From: Arthrobacter sp. KBS0703
Lineage (GTDB): Bacteria > Actinomycetota > Actinomycetes > Actinomycetales > Micrococcaceae
Reading direction: 5' to 3'
Assembly: GCF_002008315.2 (NCBI RefSeq)
Contig: NZ_MVDG02000002.1
Location: 186,001 to 250,000 of the forward strand
Length of the DNA stretch: 64,000 bases
Below the pieces are notes generated by a model. It saw only the letters and a program-made list of their open reading frames with translations. It was not told where the DNA came from and ran no database searches. Numbering within the stretch: the stretch's first letter is position 1; each line of letters begins with the position of its first letter. Below are positions 18,317 to 29,537 of the stretch, one piece after another. The position numbers and the translations under genes were made by a program.

Positions 18317-19450
18317 CTACTTTGCGCGCTTGTAGAAAGGCAGTGCGACGACTTCGAACGGCTCCGCCTTGCCGCGGAGGTCAATGTCCAGGGCGGTGCC
18401 GGGTTCGGTGAACTCGACGTCGACATAGGCCATCGCGACGGGGTAGCCCAGCGTCGGCGAGGGCTGTCCGGACGTGACTTCGCCAACAACGTTGCCATCC
18501 TTCAGGACCGGGTAGTGCCCGCGGCCTGCCCGGCGGCCCAGGCCCTTGAGGCCGACCAGCTTGCGGCCGGTGGTGGAGCCCGCGCCTGCTGCCTTGAGCT
18601 CGCTCAGTGCGGCCTTGCCGATGAAGTCCGACTCCTTGGCGAGGGAGACAACCGGGCCGAGCCCTGCGGCGTAGGGGTTGCCTTCGCGGGAGAGCTCGTT
18701 GCCGTAGAGCGGCATGCCGGCTTCGAGGCGCAGCGAGTCGCGGCAAGCCAGGCCTGCGGGAATGAGCCCGTGTCCGGCACCGGTTTCCAGCAACGCCTCC
18801 CACAGGCCCGCTGCGTCCTCGTTCGGCACGTAGATCTCGAAGCCGTCCTCGCCGGTGTACCCGGTCCGGGCCAGCAGCAGCTCCTGGGTAGTGCCGTTGA
18901 CGGCGATACCTATCTCGACCGCCGCGTAGTACTTGAGCTCCGTGACCAGCGAGTGCTGCTCGGCCGGGACCAGGGTCAGCAGAATCGCCTCTGCCTTCGG
19001 CCCCTGCACGGCGATCAGGGACGTCTCTGCGGAATCGTCCTCCACCGTAACCTCGAAGCCGGCGGCCCTTTCGGCCAGTGCCGCGGCGACCACCGCGGCG
19101 TTGCCGGCGTTCGGGACCACGAGGTACTTCTCGTCGCCCCGGCGGTAGGAGATCAGGTCGTCGATGATGCCGCCGTCTTCGTGGCAGATCAGCGAGTACT
19201 TGGCCTTGCCGACGGCGACCGCTGACAGTTTGCCCGCCAGGGCGTAGTCCAGGAAAGTCGCAGCGTCCGGGCCGGTGACCCAGACTTCACCCATGTGGGA
19301 GAGGTCGAACAGGCCGGCGGCGGAGCGCACGGCGTGGTGCTCGGCCAGCTCAGAGCTGTACTTCAAGGGCATCTGCCAGCCGCCGAAGTCGGTGAAGGAG
19401 GCGCCGGCCTTCTTGTGCTCTTCGTAAAGCGCGGTGTAGTTCTCAGTCAT
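18317..19450 (-). CDS. gcvT: Glycine cleavage system T protein (aminomethyltransferase)
   Basis: 377 residues. The folate-binding N-terminal part has FTDFGGWQMPLKYSSELAEH and LFDLSHMGEVWVTGPDA. RDSLRLEAGMPLYGNEL, with the conserved Asp/Arg region, is in the second half. It transfers the methylene group from lipoylated GcvH to THF and releases ammonia. It follows gcvP with a 39-base gap that contains an inverted copy of the intergenic repeat. Confidence 0.96.
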   Translation of the reverse strand: MTENYTALYEEHKKAGASFTDFGGWQMPLKYSSELAEHHAVRSAAGLFDLSHMGEVWVTGPDAATFLDYALAGKLSAVAVGKAKYSLICHEDGGIIDDLISYRRGDEKYLVVPNAGNAAVVAAALAERAAGFEVTVEDDSAETSLIAVQGPKAEAILLTLVPAEQHSLVTELKYYAAVEIGIAVNGTTQELLLARTGYTGEDGFEIYVPNEDAAGLWEALLETGAGHGLIPAGLACRDSLRLEAGMPLYGNELSREGNPYAAGLGPVVSLAKESDFIGKAALSELKAAGAGSTTGRKLVGLKGLGRRAGRGHYPVLKDGNVVGEVTSGQPSPTLGYPVAMAYVDVEFTEPGTALDIDLRGKAEPFEVVALPFYKRAK

Positions 19451-19489
19451 GCGAAAATCCTTTCAATCCGGTGATTGAGCTGGTCGAAA

Positions 19490-22353
<2,864 letters not shown>

Positions 22354-22394
22354 GAGGAACTCCATAATTCAGGTGGCACAGAGTGCCACGATGA

Positions 22395-22602
22395 TTCGGG
22401 TTCCTCCCCGCTCTGTATTGGACCTGAGAGTTTCCGCGTTGCCTGCTGTTCGCAGGCGCCACTTGCACCGTCGGTGAGCCCGGTTTCCCGGACTGCTTTC
22501 CAGAGTTGCCTTGCCGCGGCGGTACGTGGGCCTGAGAGATTCCTGGGGAGGATTTGCTCCTACGGCGCCTGCTGAACGTACCGGCAGGACTCTCCCGCCG
22601 CA
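22395..22602 (-). promoter_or_regulatory. Tandem glycine riboswitch upstream of gcvP
   Basis: Read on the minus strand, two aptamer cores follow each other. The first has GGGAGAGTCCTG, a long variable stem, GCGCCGTAGGAGCAA and GAATCTCTCAGGCCC. After a short linker containing CCGCGG the second has CAACTCTGGAAAGCAG, CACCGACGGTGCAAGT and GGAAACTCTCAGGTCC. These are the conserved purine-rich and CTCTCAGG segments of both glycine aptamers. It ends about 45 bases before the gcvP start and should switch on the glycine cleavage genes when glycine is high. It has no overlapping gene. Confidence 0.95.
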
Positions 22603-22706
22603 GATCATAAGCTGTGCCACTGGTGGGTGACACGGCTCACACATTATCTGCTGTCCGCGCCGGATGCAAAATCTGCGTCACATGAGGCGTTGTTTTCGCC
22701 GGCAGA

Positions 22707-22735
22707 GGACGACGGCGGGACCTCCCACCGCTGCC
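22707..22735 (+). repeat. Dispersed palindromic repeat, copy C (degenerate)
   Basis: GGACGACGGCGGGACCTCCCaCCGctGCC keeps the left arm and loop of the family but has a damaged right arm. It lies between the riboswitch promoter region and a divergent secreted-protein gene. The rest of 22603-22947 shows no gene. Confidence 0.5.
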
Positions 22736-22947
22736 TCCGACTCGCCGACGTGCGCGTCTTGTAAATGGCTATTGTCACCCAGGCAGGGAGTTAGTATTCT
22801 GCGGCCAGCCGGACATTCGGCCGCATCAGGCGGCGCCCGGAACGGCGCCGCCGTCAGGGGCTATTCCCGTAAATAAAGGCGCCCGTCACCACACTGGCCG
22901 ACAACGTGGAACACAGGGTGCCACGCTTCCATTCAAGGGAGAACCTG

Positions 22948-23400
22948 ATGTTAGGCACCAGAAGCGGCCTCGCCGTCGTCGCTCTTGCCGTTGCCCTCAT
23001 GACCATAGCCGCGCCCGCGCACGCAGTCCCCGCAACGCTCGTGAGCGCGGGGCCGGGAATCCTCGTCGCCGACGGCGCCGCGGTGGATGTTCCCGTCAAA
23101 TTCGTGTGCGACACCGACCCTGCCCTGATCATCGCGGTACCCGTCGTCCAACTCACCCAACGAGTCAGCGACGGACGGATCGCCGGTGGCGGCGGAAACG
23201 ATCAGCTCAGCTGCACCAAGCAGGCCCAGACAGTCACCATCAGGGTGGTTCCAAACCTGATGGCGTTCAACGAAGGCGCCGCCGCTGCTTCGGTGATTCT
23301 GCAAACCTGCAGCGCGCAATTCCAGTGCTCCGCCGTCATTGTCAACACCGAAATAACGCTCGCCAAACCAGCCGGCGCGGGGCTCCCGCCCCAACGATGA
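22948..23400 (+). CDS. Small secreted protein, hypothetical (150 aa)
   Basis: The ATG at 22948 has AAGGGAGAA just upstream. The first 27 residues are a classic Sec signal: TRSGLAVVALAVALM then APAHA with a cleavage site before VPA. The mature part is beta-rich and contains four cysteines (CDTD, SCTK, QTCSAQFQCS), suggesting two disulfides in a small immunoglobulin-like fold. No family was recognised. It is exported and divergent from the glycine block. It is probably a cell-surface or culture-fluid protein. Confidence 0.7.
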   Translation: MLGTRSGLAVVALAVALMTIAAPAHAVPATLVSAGPGILVADGAAVDVPVKFVCDTDPALIIAVPVVQLTQRVSDGRIAGGGGNDQLSCTKQAQTVTIRVVPNLMAFNEGAAAASVILQTCSAQFQCSAVIVNTEITLAKPAGAGLPPQR

Positions 23401-23419
23401 ATATGCCCCAACCCCAGCC

Positions 23420-23989
23420 TTAGGAGCCGGGCATCCCGGCCAGTTCGTCGTGCCGGGCCAGTTCCTCGTGCGGGCCAGCGGATAGTTCCAGCTGCCGGAC
23501 GATTCCGTCCACCAGGGCCGCCGGTTCCTCGAGGATGTCCGCGACTATGTGGGCCTCATCGTCCGCCAGCGGTTCGAGCGTGGCCAGCTGGGAAGCGAGC
23601 AGGCTGCTGGGCATGTACTCGTGCGCCCTGCTGCTCAGCCGGCCGGAAATCGTCGCTGCCTCGCCGGACAGATGGACGAAGACGAGGTCCGGCACGAAGC
23701 TGCGCAACAGGTCGCGGTAGCTGCGCTTGAGCGCCGAGCAGGCGATGATGCGGGAGCCTGCGCCGCCTCCTGGCGTCGCCAGTGCGGCACCGATTTCGGC
23801 GAGCCACGGCGCCCGGTCGTCGTCGTCCAGCGGGATGCCGGCGGCCATCTTTGCCTTGTTGGCGGGCGGATGAAAGTCGTCTCCGTCGGAGAAGGGGACG
23901 CCCAAACGTTCCCCCAGCAGGGCGCCGATGGTCGACTTTCCACAGCCGGACACGCCCATGACAACCAGGGGCGGCAGATTCGTGTTCAT
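23420..23989 (-). CDS. gntK: Gluconokinase
   Basis: 189 residues from ATG 23989, with AAGGAAGAA upstream. It has the P-loop GVSGCGKST near residue 13, then FSDGDDFHPPANKAKMAAGIPL with the substrate-binding DxDxxH region, and RAPWLAEIG and CSALKRSYRDLLR typical of GntK. It phosphorylates gluconate to 6-phosphogluconate with ATP. Next to it lies a damaged L-idonate 5-dehydrogenase, so the locus is a gluconate/idonate pathway. Confidence 0.93.
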   Translation of the reverse strand: MNTNLPPLVVMGVSGCGKSTIGALLGERLGVPFSDGDDFHPPANKAKMAAGIPLDDDDRAPWLAEIGAALATPGGGAGSRIIACSALKRSYRDLLRSFVPDLVFVHLSGEAATISGRLSSRAHEYMPSSLLASQLATLEPLADDEAHIVADILEEPAALVDGIVRQLELSAGPHEELARHDELAGMPGS

Positions 23990-24083
23990 GATGTTCTTCC
24001 TTGAATAGTTCCTGCCGCCCGCGGCGATGCGTGCGGCGGCGATGCGTCCTGGGGCCGTGCGTGCGGCGCCGGGTTCAGCAGCT

Positions 24084-24584
24084 CTATGCAAAGCTCAGCA
24101 GGACTTTGCCGGATTCGGCGGAGTTGCGGGCGACGGTGAAGGCTTCGAGGGCGTCCTGGACCGGGAATTCGTGGGTGATGACGGGTTCGATGTGCAGGGT
24201 GCCGTCGGCGAGGGCGGCGATGACGTCATCGATTTCGTCGTTGAACCGGAAGGAGCCCTTGAGGTCCAGTTCGCGGGTGATGGCCAGCGAGATCAGGACC
24301 GGCTGCGGGCCGGTGGGCAGCAGCCCGACCATCACCACGGTCCCGCCGCGGGCGGCGCCCCAATGGCGGAGGCCAGCCCGTGATGGTTCCCGGAGGACTC
24401 AATCACGACGTCGGCCTCGACGGCGGCAATCGCGTCCGCGTCGCCGGCGGCCAGGACCTCGTCCGCGCCGACCGCGGCGGCGATCTCGAGCGGTTTGGCG
24501 TGCATGTCTCTTATACACATCTAGATGTGTATAAGAGACAGCTTCAGCACCGCGACGGCCATCGCCCCGATGGGCCCGGACCCG
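24084..24584 (-). pseudogene. L-idonate 5-dehydrogenase-like gene: 5' end lost, frameshift, adapter insert
   Basis: The C-terminal half of a zinc-type dehydrogenase is readable: HAKPLEIAAAVGADEVLAAG, then ADVVIESSGNHHGLASAIGA. A one-base slip follows near 24352, then VVMVGLLPTG and SFRFNDEIDDVIAALADGTL to the stop at 24084. To the right, an adapter occupies 24505-24541, and beyond it 24542-24584 still encodes the Rossmann motif GSGPIGAMAVAVLK on the same strand. Further right the sequence switches abruptly to an unrelated plus-strand gene. The missing N-terminal half shows that sequence has been lost in assembly here. The idonate assignment rests on the C-terminus and the gntK neighbour. Confidence 0.75.
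24505..24541. other. Nextera mate-pair junction adapter (library artefact)
   Basis: A back-to-back mosaic-end palindrome of 37 bases, lacking the first C. It separates two pieces of the dehydrogenase and lies 43 bases from a non-adapter chimeric join. Confidence 0.97.
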
Positions 24585-24842
24585 TCGTCCGAGGACTTGC
24601 TCCCCTCGGGTGTGCCCCCTGAGCAGCATCTTGCGGCAATTGGCCGGCTCAAGTCCGAGCTGGCCGCGCTTGAGCAGACAAAGGCAGCGCTTAAGGGAAA
24701 GCGGCTGAACCTCCTGGCCGCGGCACGCCGGCTCGGAGTCCTGGATGACTACGAACTCGCGGCCCTGAGCGGACTGCAGCGCGAGACCATCCGGAAGATG
24801 ACGTGGGGCTTTCAGCCTGATTCAGGGGTCATCCCGGCGTAG
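24570..24842 (+). CDS. Small coiled-coil/HTH-like hypothetical protein, 5' end uncertain
   Basis: The convincing part is about 77 residues from a GTG at 24612. It has a charged helix, then ALEQTKAALKGKRLNLLAAA, then a helix-turn-helix-like RRLGVLDDYELAALSGLQRE ending in TIRKMTWG. The upstream ATG at 24570 lies within bases that belong to the dehydrogenase on the other strand, so the true N-terminus is probably missing. It could be a small DNA-binding protein, but no family was recognised. It is convergent with adk. Confidence 0.5.
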   Translation: MGPDPSSEDLLPSGVPPEQHLAAIGRLKSELAALEQTKAALKGKRLNLLAAARRLGVLDDYELAALSGLQRETIRKMTWGFQPDSGVIPA

Positions 24843-24857
24843 CAGTCGTACGGCGGG

Positions 24858-24893
24858 AACGGACGACGGCGGGACCTCCCGCCGTCGTCCGTT
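24858..24893 (+). repeat. Dispersed palindromic repeat, copy D (best copy)
   Basis: A perfect 17-base stem (24858-24874 with 24877-24893) around CC. It is followed by TTGCGTTTAGCTCC, which resembles the conserved 3' flank of other copies. It lies between convergent genes and would also work as a terminator. Confidence 0.85.
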
Positions 24894-24936
24894 TGCGTTT
24901 AGCTCCTGGCCACACACGGTTTCCCGTGGTGCAGGA

Positions 24937-25524
24937 TCACCGCCTGCCGGCGAGGGGAGCCGTGGCGATGGCGTCCAGCACCCTGTTGGTGACTTCATCG
25001 ATGCCGCCGGCGCCGTCGACCCGGGTCAGCGCACCGCGCTCGGCGTACTTGGCCACAACAGCCTCGGTCTGCTCGTGGTACAGGTCCAGCCGGTGCCGGA
25101 TGACGGCTTCGTTGTCGTCGCTGCGCCCGGTGTCCTTGGCGCGGCCCAGGAGGCGGGTCACCAGCTCCTCGTCATCGGCGGTCAGCTGCAGTACGACGTC
25201 GAGCTGTTGCCCGCCTTGGGCCAGGGCTTCGTCCAGGTAGTCGACCTGGCAGGCCGTGCGCGGGTAGCCGTCCAGCAGGAAGCCGTTCTCGACGTCGTCC
25301 TCGCTGAGGCGGCTGCGCACCATCTCGTTCGTGACGCTGTCGGGGACGAAGTCACCGGCGTCCATGTATTTCCTGGCTTCGATGCCAAGAGGCGTTCCGC
25401 CCTTCACATGGGCGCGGAAGATGTCGCCCGTGGAGATCGCTACGACGCCGAGGCGCTCCGAAATGCGCTCCGCCTGCGTCCCTTTTCCGGAACCGGGCGG
25501 CCCGATAATCAACATTCTTGTCAT
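24937..25524 (-). CDS. adk: Adenylate kinase (short form, stand-alone copy)
   Basis: 195 residues with P-loop GPPGSGKGTQ, STGDIFRAHVKGGTPLG, the signature FLLDGYPRTACQVDYLD and a short LID (RAKDTGRSDDNEAVI) without zinc cysteines. It catalyses ATP + AMP to 2 ADP. The housekeeping adk normally sits between secY and map with ribosomal genes. This copy has no such neighbours and is probably a second, accessory adenylate kinase or related nucleotide kinase. Confidence 0.85.
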   Translation of the reverse strand: MTRMLIIGPPGSGKGTQAERISERLGVVAISTGDIFRAHVKGGTPLGIEARKYMDAGDFVPDSVTNEMVRSRLSEDDVENGFLLDGYPRTACQVDYLDEALAQGGQQLDVVLQLTADDEELVTRLLGRAKDTGRSDDNEAVIRHRLDLYHEQTEAVVAKYAERGALTRVDGAGGIDEVTNRVLDAIATAPLAGRR

Positions 25525-25709
25525 TCGAGTAACCCTTCGTTGTGCCGCTACTGAAAGCGCGCTGCCGTCTCCAGCCGGGCCCTGGAAGAGCCCGGGCCTG
25601 TTTCCGAGTGCCGGCCAGCCCCATGCTAGGGCGTCAAAGGTTGCGACCAGGATGCATGCGGCGGCATTTGACGGCGGGACGCGGGCCGGAATCAGGCCGG
25701 CTCGAGGTG

Positions 25710-25820
25710 TCAGGCCTGGTCAGTCGGCATGATCCACAGCTCGCCGATGGAGGCACGCCGGGGCCGCGTGACCATGTAGGCAACGCCGTCAGCGACGTCC
25801 TCCGGTGCGAGGACCTTTGT
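25710..25820 (-). pseudogene. C-terminal remnant of a short-chain dehydrogenase
   Basis: About 35 codons read KVLAPEDVADGVAYMVTRPR and then a tail ending in ELWIMPTDQA before a stop at 25710. This is the typical last segment of clavaldehyde-type SDR enzymes. An in-frame TAG precedes it, so no start is possible. It directly follows an intact SDR stop codon. The rest of the 304-base gap between adk and the SDR shows no gene. Confidence 0.6.
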
Positions 25821-25828
25821 CTACTGCG

Positions 25829-26683
25829 TCAGGCGTCCTCGTGCGCGAGGTTGCTCGACAGTTCGCGGTGGGCGTCGGCCTGCTCCTTGAGAGCGGCGGC
25901 CCGGGTTTCGAATACTCCGACGGCGTCTGCGCCGGCGGCGAAGCGCAGCGGCGGCTCATCCAGCTCGGCCAGCTGAATCAGCGCGTCGGCGAGCTTGGCC
26001 GGGTCGCCGCCCTGCTGCCCGTCCATGCTTTGCCAGGCGGCCACTGTCTGCGCGGTGCGCTCGGCGTAGTCCCCGATGGTGGATTCGGCGTAGCTGGTGG
26101 ATTCCGGGGTGAGCAGCTCAGTGCGGAAGAACCCGGGTTCCACGATCATGGTGCGGATGCCGAACGGCGCGACCTCGGCGGCCAGGGATTCCGCCCAGCC
26201 CTCGACGCCGAACTTCGACGCGGCGTAGGCGCTGAGGAACTCCCCGCCCGCGATGCCGGCGGTCGAGGAGATCGTGACCACCAGGCCGGAGCGCTGGGCC
26301 CGGAGCACCGGCAGGGCAGCGCGGGTGACGTTCATGGGCCCGAACATGGTGGTTTCGATCTGCGCCCGGAAGTCCGCAGGGGTGATTTCCTCGAAGAACC
26401 CGGCGTAGAAGTTGCCGGCGTTGTTCACGAGCACGTCGATCCGGCCGAACCGCTCGACGGCGGCCTGGATGGCGGCCGCCGCGTTGGCGGGGTCGGTGAC
26501 GTCGAGCTTCACGGCCAGCAGGTTCTCGTTTTCGCCCACGGCCTGGGTGACCTTTTCCGGGTTGCGGCCGGTGGCGACCACCGCGTGGCCGGCGGCAAGG
26601 GCCGCCTTGGCGATGTCCACGCCCATGCCGCGGCCGGCGCCGGTGATGAACCAGACCTTCTTGCTTTTGTTCTGCTTAGTCAT
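25829..26683 (-). CDS. Short-chain dehydrogenase/reductase
   Basis: 284 residues from ATG 26683. It has the cofactor motif TGAGRGMGVDIA, DVTD, the NNAG motif in DVLVNNAGNFYAG, serine in TISSTAG and the catalytic YAASK. The basic residue after the first strand (ATGRNPEK) suggests NADPH. It belongs to the group of bacterial SDRs reducing aldehydes or ketones, substrate unknown. It overlaps the MmyB-type regulator upstream by eight bases, so the two are cotranscribed and the regulator probably controls it. Confidence 0.9.
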   Translation of the reverse strand: MTKQNKSKKVWFITGAGRGMGVDIAKAALAAGHAVVATGRNPEKVTQAVGENENLLAVKLDVTDPANAAAAIQAAVERFGRIDVLVNNAGNFYAGFFEEITPADFRAQIETTMFGPMNVTRAALPVLRAQRSGLVVTISSTAGIAGGEFLSAYAASKFGVEGWAESLAAEVAPFGIRTMIVEPGFFRTELLTPESTSYAESTIGDYAERTAQTVAAWQSMDGQQGGDPAKLADALIQLAELDEPPLRFAAGADAVGVFETRAAALKEQADAHRELSSNLAHEDA

Positions 26684-27656
26684 GTGATGGTTCTGTCTTT
26701 CCCTTGGGTGTTCCGGGCTGCGCCTGGACGCGTGCCTCGGGGACGGTGGATCCGCCGGCAGGATCGCCGGCGGCGGTTGGTTCGGGAGGCGATGCCGCCC
26801 AGCTGGCGAGGAACGCCAGCGCGTTTTCGGACGCGGAGCCGGGCTCAGCGGTGAAGGTGAACAGGGTTTGCCCTTCATCGCCGGGCAGATGGAGCGTCTC
26901 GAACTGGAGGGACAAATCCCCCGCCACCGGATGGTGGAAGCGCTTGGTCCCAGTGGTGTGGATCCGCACGTCGTGCCCGGCCCACAAAGAGGCGAACGGC
27001 CCGCTGCGCGTGGTCAGCTCCCCGACCAGCTCGTTCAGCTCCCGGCCATGGGGGTTCCGCCCCGCCTCAAAGCGCAGCATCGCGACCGCAGTCGCGGCGA
27101 CCGCCGGCCAATCCGGATAAAAGTCACCGGCGCGAGGATCGAGGAAGATGTAACGCGCCTGGTTCGGCAGTCGGGCTGGCGTGGCCTGCCCCGGAGGCGC
27201 GGCCGAGTCGAGTACCTCCGCGTACAGCGCCCGGGCCAGCAGGTTGGCGGCCAGCACGTCGGAACGGCCGTTCTGCACCATGGCGACCACTACGGTCATG
27301 CCGTCCAGGAGTTGAAGCACGCCGGGACGGACCCGCTGCTGCGGTGGCCGGCGCGGTGCCCGGCGCGTCGGTGTGTTGGCCGTCCGCGCCAGGTCCATCA
27401 GGTGTGTCCGCTCGGCCTCGTCCAGCTGGAGCGCAGAAGCCACCGCCTCAAGGACCGAGTCTGAAACGCCGCTCAGGCTGCCGCGTTCCAGCCGCGTGTA
27501 GTAATCCGCGCTCACCCCGGCGAGCTGCGCCACTTCCTCCCGGCGCAGTCCCGGCACGCGGCGCAGCTCCCCGTAGCTGGAGATCCCCGCCTGCTCCGGG
27601 CTGATCTTCGCACGGCGCGAAATCAGGAACTCACGGATTTCTTCTTTTCTGTCCAC
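26676..27656 (-). CDS. MmyB-like helix-turn-helix transcriptional regulator
   Basis: About 326 residues. GTG starts are possible at 27656, 27662 or 27665; the first conserved residues (KEEIREFLISRRAKISPEQAG) follow immediately. The N-terminal Cro/C1-type HTH reads VPGLRREEVAQLAGVSADYY, then TRLERGSLSGVS. The C-terminal two-thirds is the MmyB ligand-binding domain (VVAMVQNGRSDVLAANLLARAL, FLDPRAGDFYPDW). The family senses small hydrophobic ligands and usually represses an adjacent reductase. It is coupled to the SDR. The C-terminal tail is a low-complexity Pro/Gly/Thr extension. Confidence 0.88.
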   Translation of the reverse strand: MDRKEEIREFLISRRAKISPEQAGISSYGELRRVPGLRREEVAQLAGVSADYYTRLERGSLSGVSDSVLEAVASALQLDEAERTHLMDLARTANTPTRRAPRRPPQQRVRPGVLQLLDGMTVVVAMVQNGRSDVLAANLLARALYAEVLDSAAPPGQATPARLPNQARYIFLDPRAGDFYPDWPAVAATAVAMLRFEAGRNPHGRELNELVGELTTRSGPFASLWAGHDVRIHTTGTKRFHHPVAGDLSLQFETLHLPGDEGQTLFTFTAEPGSASENALAFLASWAASPPEPTAAGDPAGGSTVPEARVQAQPGTPKGKTEPSHD

Positions 27657-27750
27657 ATCCACCACGCTACGGAGCCGGAGCGGCCGGTGGCAGTGTCTGT
27701 CAGACACCCCCAAATCCGCCGGAACGCCGGCCAGGGCAGCACGCCGGGAC

Positions 27751-27783
27751 CGGACGACGGCGGCAACCTCCCGCCGTCGTCCG
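27751..27783 (+). repeat. Dispersed palindromic repeat, copy E
   Basis: CGGACGACGGCGG (27751-27763) pairs with CCGCCGTCGTCCG (27771-27783). It is followed by the conserved flank GCGTTGCGCGCCGCTCCCC. It lies between divergent regulator genes, so it is not a simple terminator. Confidence 0.8.
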
Positions 27784-27907
27784 CTGGCGTTGCGCGCCGC
27801 TCCCCTAAAGTCCCGGCCGAAAACCCTAATGTGCAAAGATTGAAGGTAATAGGGAAAATGCCTGACGGCGGATTCCCGCCGAGCCCTATCAGCAGGGAGG
27901 CCCCGGA

Positions 27908-28684
27908 ATGCAAAGTGCGGCAATCTCCACTCGCGCCTTGGATCTTCTGTTGCTGCTGCGCGGCAGTGAGCCGGAAGGGCTCGGCCGCGCAGACCAGGTG
28001 TCTTACCAGATCGAAACAGCGATCCTGATGGGAATCCTGACCGAGGGCGACAGGCTGCCCACGGAGTCTGCGCTCGCTGCGGAACTTGGCATTTCGCCCA
28101 TAACCCTTCGCCAGTCCCTTGCCGCCCTCCGGACCAAGGGCCTGATCGAAACCAGCCGGGGCCGCAGCGGCGGAAGCGTCATCCGCCGCCAGATCGAACT
28201 TACGGATACGCAGTTGCGGCACAAGCTCCGGGACACCAGCACCGAAGCCCTCAGGGACCTTGGTGACCTGGGGGCTGCCATCGCGTCAATGTCTGCCCGG
28301 CTTGCCGCCCGCCGTGCAGATCCGCAAAACGTTGAGCACCTGGAGGACCTGGTCAAGCGCCACCGGGAAGCCACCGATGAACGTGCCCGGCGCAGGATGG
28401 ACAGCCGCTTTCACGTGGCCATCAGCATCGCCTCGCAGTCCAGCAGGCTCACGTCGGCGGCACTTCAACTTGAGGCCGAGCTGATGACCCTTTGGTGGGG
28501 CGATCCCGGCCAGCCCGGCGGCGAGGGCGTCCTGGTGGAACAGCACCTGGCGATCGTCGATGCGATCAGGGAGCGGGACGCCGACGCCGCGGCCCGGGCC
28601 GCTGAGGATCACAGCCGCAGTGAGACAGAATATTTGATTGAGCAGCATCTGAGGTTGACGATGCGGCCCGAAGAAGGTGCGTGA
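27908..28684 (+). CDS. GntR/FadR-family transcriptional regulator
   Basis: 258 residues, with GGGAGG seven bases before ATG 27908. The N-terminal winged helix reads LTEGDRLPTESALAAELGIS, PITLRQSLAALRTKGLIE and TSRGRSGGSVI. The C-terminal all-helical FCD domain follows, with SRFHVAIS and EHLAIVDAIRERDADAAARAA. FCD regulators bind organic acids or sugar acids and usually repress neighbouring catabolic genes. It heads the cluster that runs to the aldehyde dehydrogenase and is coupled to the next gene. Confidence 0.9.
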   Translation: MQSAAISTRALDLLLLLRGSEPEGLGRADQVSYQIETAILMGILTEGDRLPTESALAAELGISPITLRQSLAALRTKGLIETSRGRSGGSVIRRQIELTDTQLRHKLRDTSTEALRDLGDLGAAIASMSARLAARRADPQNVEHLEDLVKRHREATDERARRRMDSRFHVAISIASQSSRLTSAALQLEAELMTLWWGDPGQPGGEGVLVEQHLAIVDAIRERDADAAARAAEDHSRSETEYLIEQHLRLTMRPEEGA

Positions 28685-28685
28685 C

Positions 28686-29405
28686 GTGGAGCCCATGATG
28701 GAAGCCCTTGAGCGGACCGCCGGCACCCTGTCTTCCAGCCTCAACGGCGTCTTCGCCGACCTGGAAAAGATCGCCGCAGCGGTCACTGCGGCCGCAGAGG
28801 CCGCGCCGGGAGTCACCCGCCGCAGCGAGTACCTGTTCCTGAAGCAGGAGCTGGCCGACATCATCGAGCTGCATTCCGACCTCATCATCGGTGCAGGGAT
28901 CGCCTATGCCCCGGGGAGCCTCCCCGAGGCGCCGCATTGGCTGGAATGGTGGCGGGCTCAGCCCAAAGGCGGCCCCCGCTTCGTCACGCACGACCTCAAT
29001 CCGGACTCGCTGAACTACTACGACTACACGGGCCGGGAGTGGTTCACCCTTCCCTCCTCGACCGGGCGGCCGGTGGCAGTCGGTCCCTACGTCGACTTCG
29101 GCGGCATCAATGTCAACATCATCACCCTCTGCGTTCCCGCCCACACCGCACAGGGCATCCATGTCCTCGGCTGCGACCTACCCCTCGCCAAGCTTGAGGG
29201 AGTGTTCCTCCGGGCGCTCCGGCTCCGCGAGCCCGCCGTCGTCCTGCTGGGGCCCAATGGCCGGGTGATTGCCTCCAACAACGCGCGCATCGCCACGGGC
29301 ACGCTGCTCCTGGAAGAAGACCTGAAGCGGGCCGAGACCTCGCTTGACGTCTCCCCGGGCAGCCGCACCCGCCTGCCCTGGAAGCTCATCAGCCTCCAGC
29401 CGTAA
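28686..29405 (+). CDS. Cache-domain-like sensory protein
   Basis: The GTG at 28686 has AAGAAGG eight bases upstream and begins one base after the GntR stop; an ATG at 28695 is also possible. About 239 residues. After helical N-terminal residues, WLEWWRAQPKGGPRFVTHDL, YYDYTGREWFTLP, GPYVDFGGINVNIITLCVP and PNGRVIASNNARI resemble a dCache fold that binds small ligands. It has no membrane segment or signal peptide, unusual for cache proteins, which normally sense outside the cell. Its coupling to a GntR regulator suggests a cytosolic ligand-binding partner for transcription control (inferred). Confidence 0.7.
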   Translation: MEPMMEALERTAGTLSSSLNGVFADLEKIAAAVTAAAEAAPGVTRRSEYLFLKQELADIIELHSDLIIGAGIAYAPGSLPEAPHWLEWWRAQPKGGPRFVTHDLNPDSLNYYDYTGREWFTLPSSTGRPVAVGPYVDFGGINVNIITLCVPAHTAQGIHVLGCDLPLAKLEGVFLRALRLREPAVVLLGPNGRVIASNNARIATGTLLLEEDLKRAETSLDVSPGSRTRLPWKLISLQP

Positions 29406-29537
29406 GGCGTTTGCCCCGCACGCAGCCGGGCAGCGTCGTCGTCATCACACCCCGGAATCCGGGTTGCGCTGCGCCCAAAAGCAACCGATGGCTGCCCTTC
29501 AGAATTCTCCTGTTCCCTAAAAGCTATTGCATTAATC

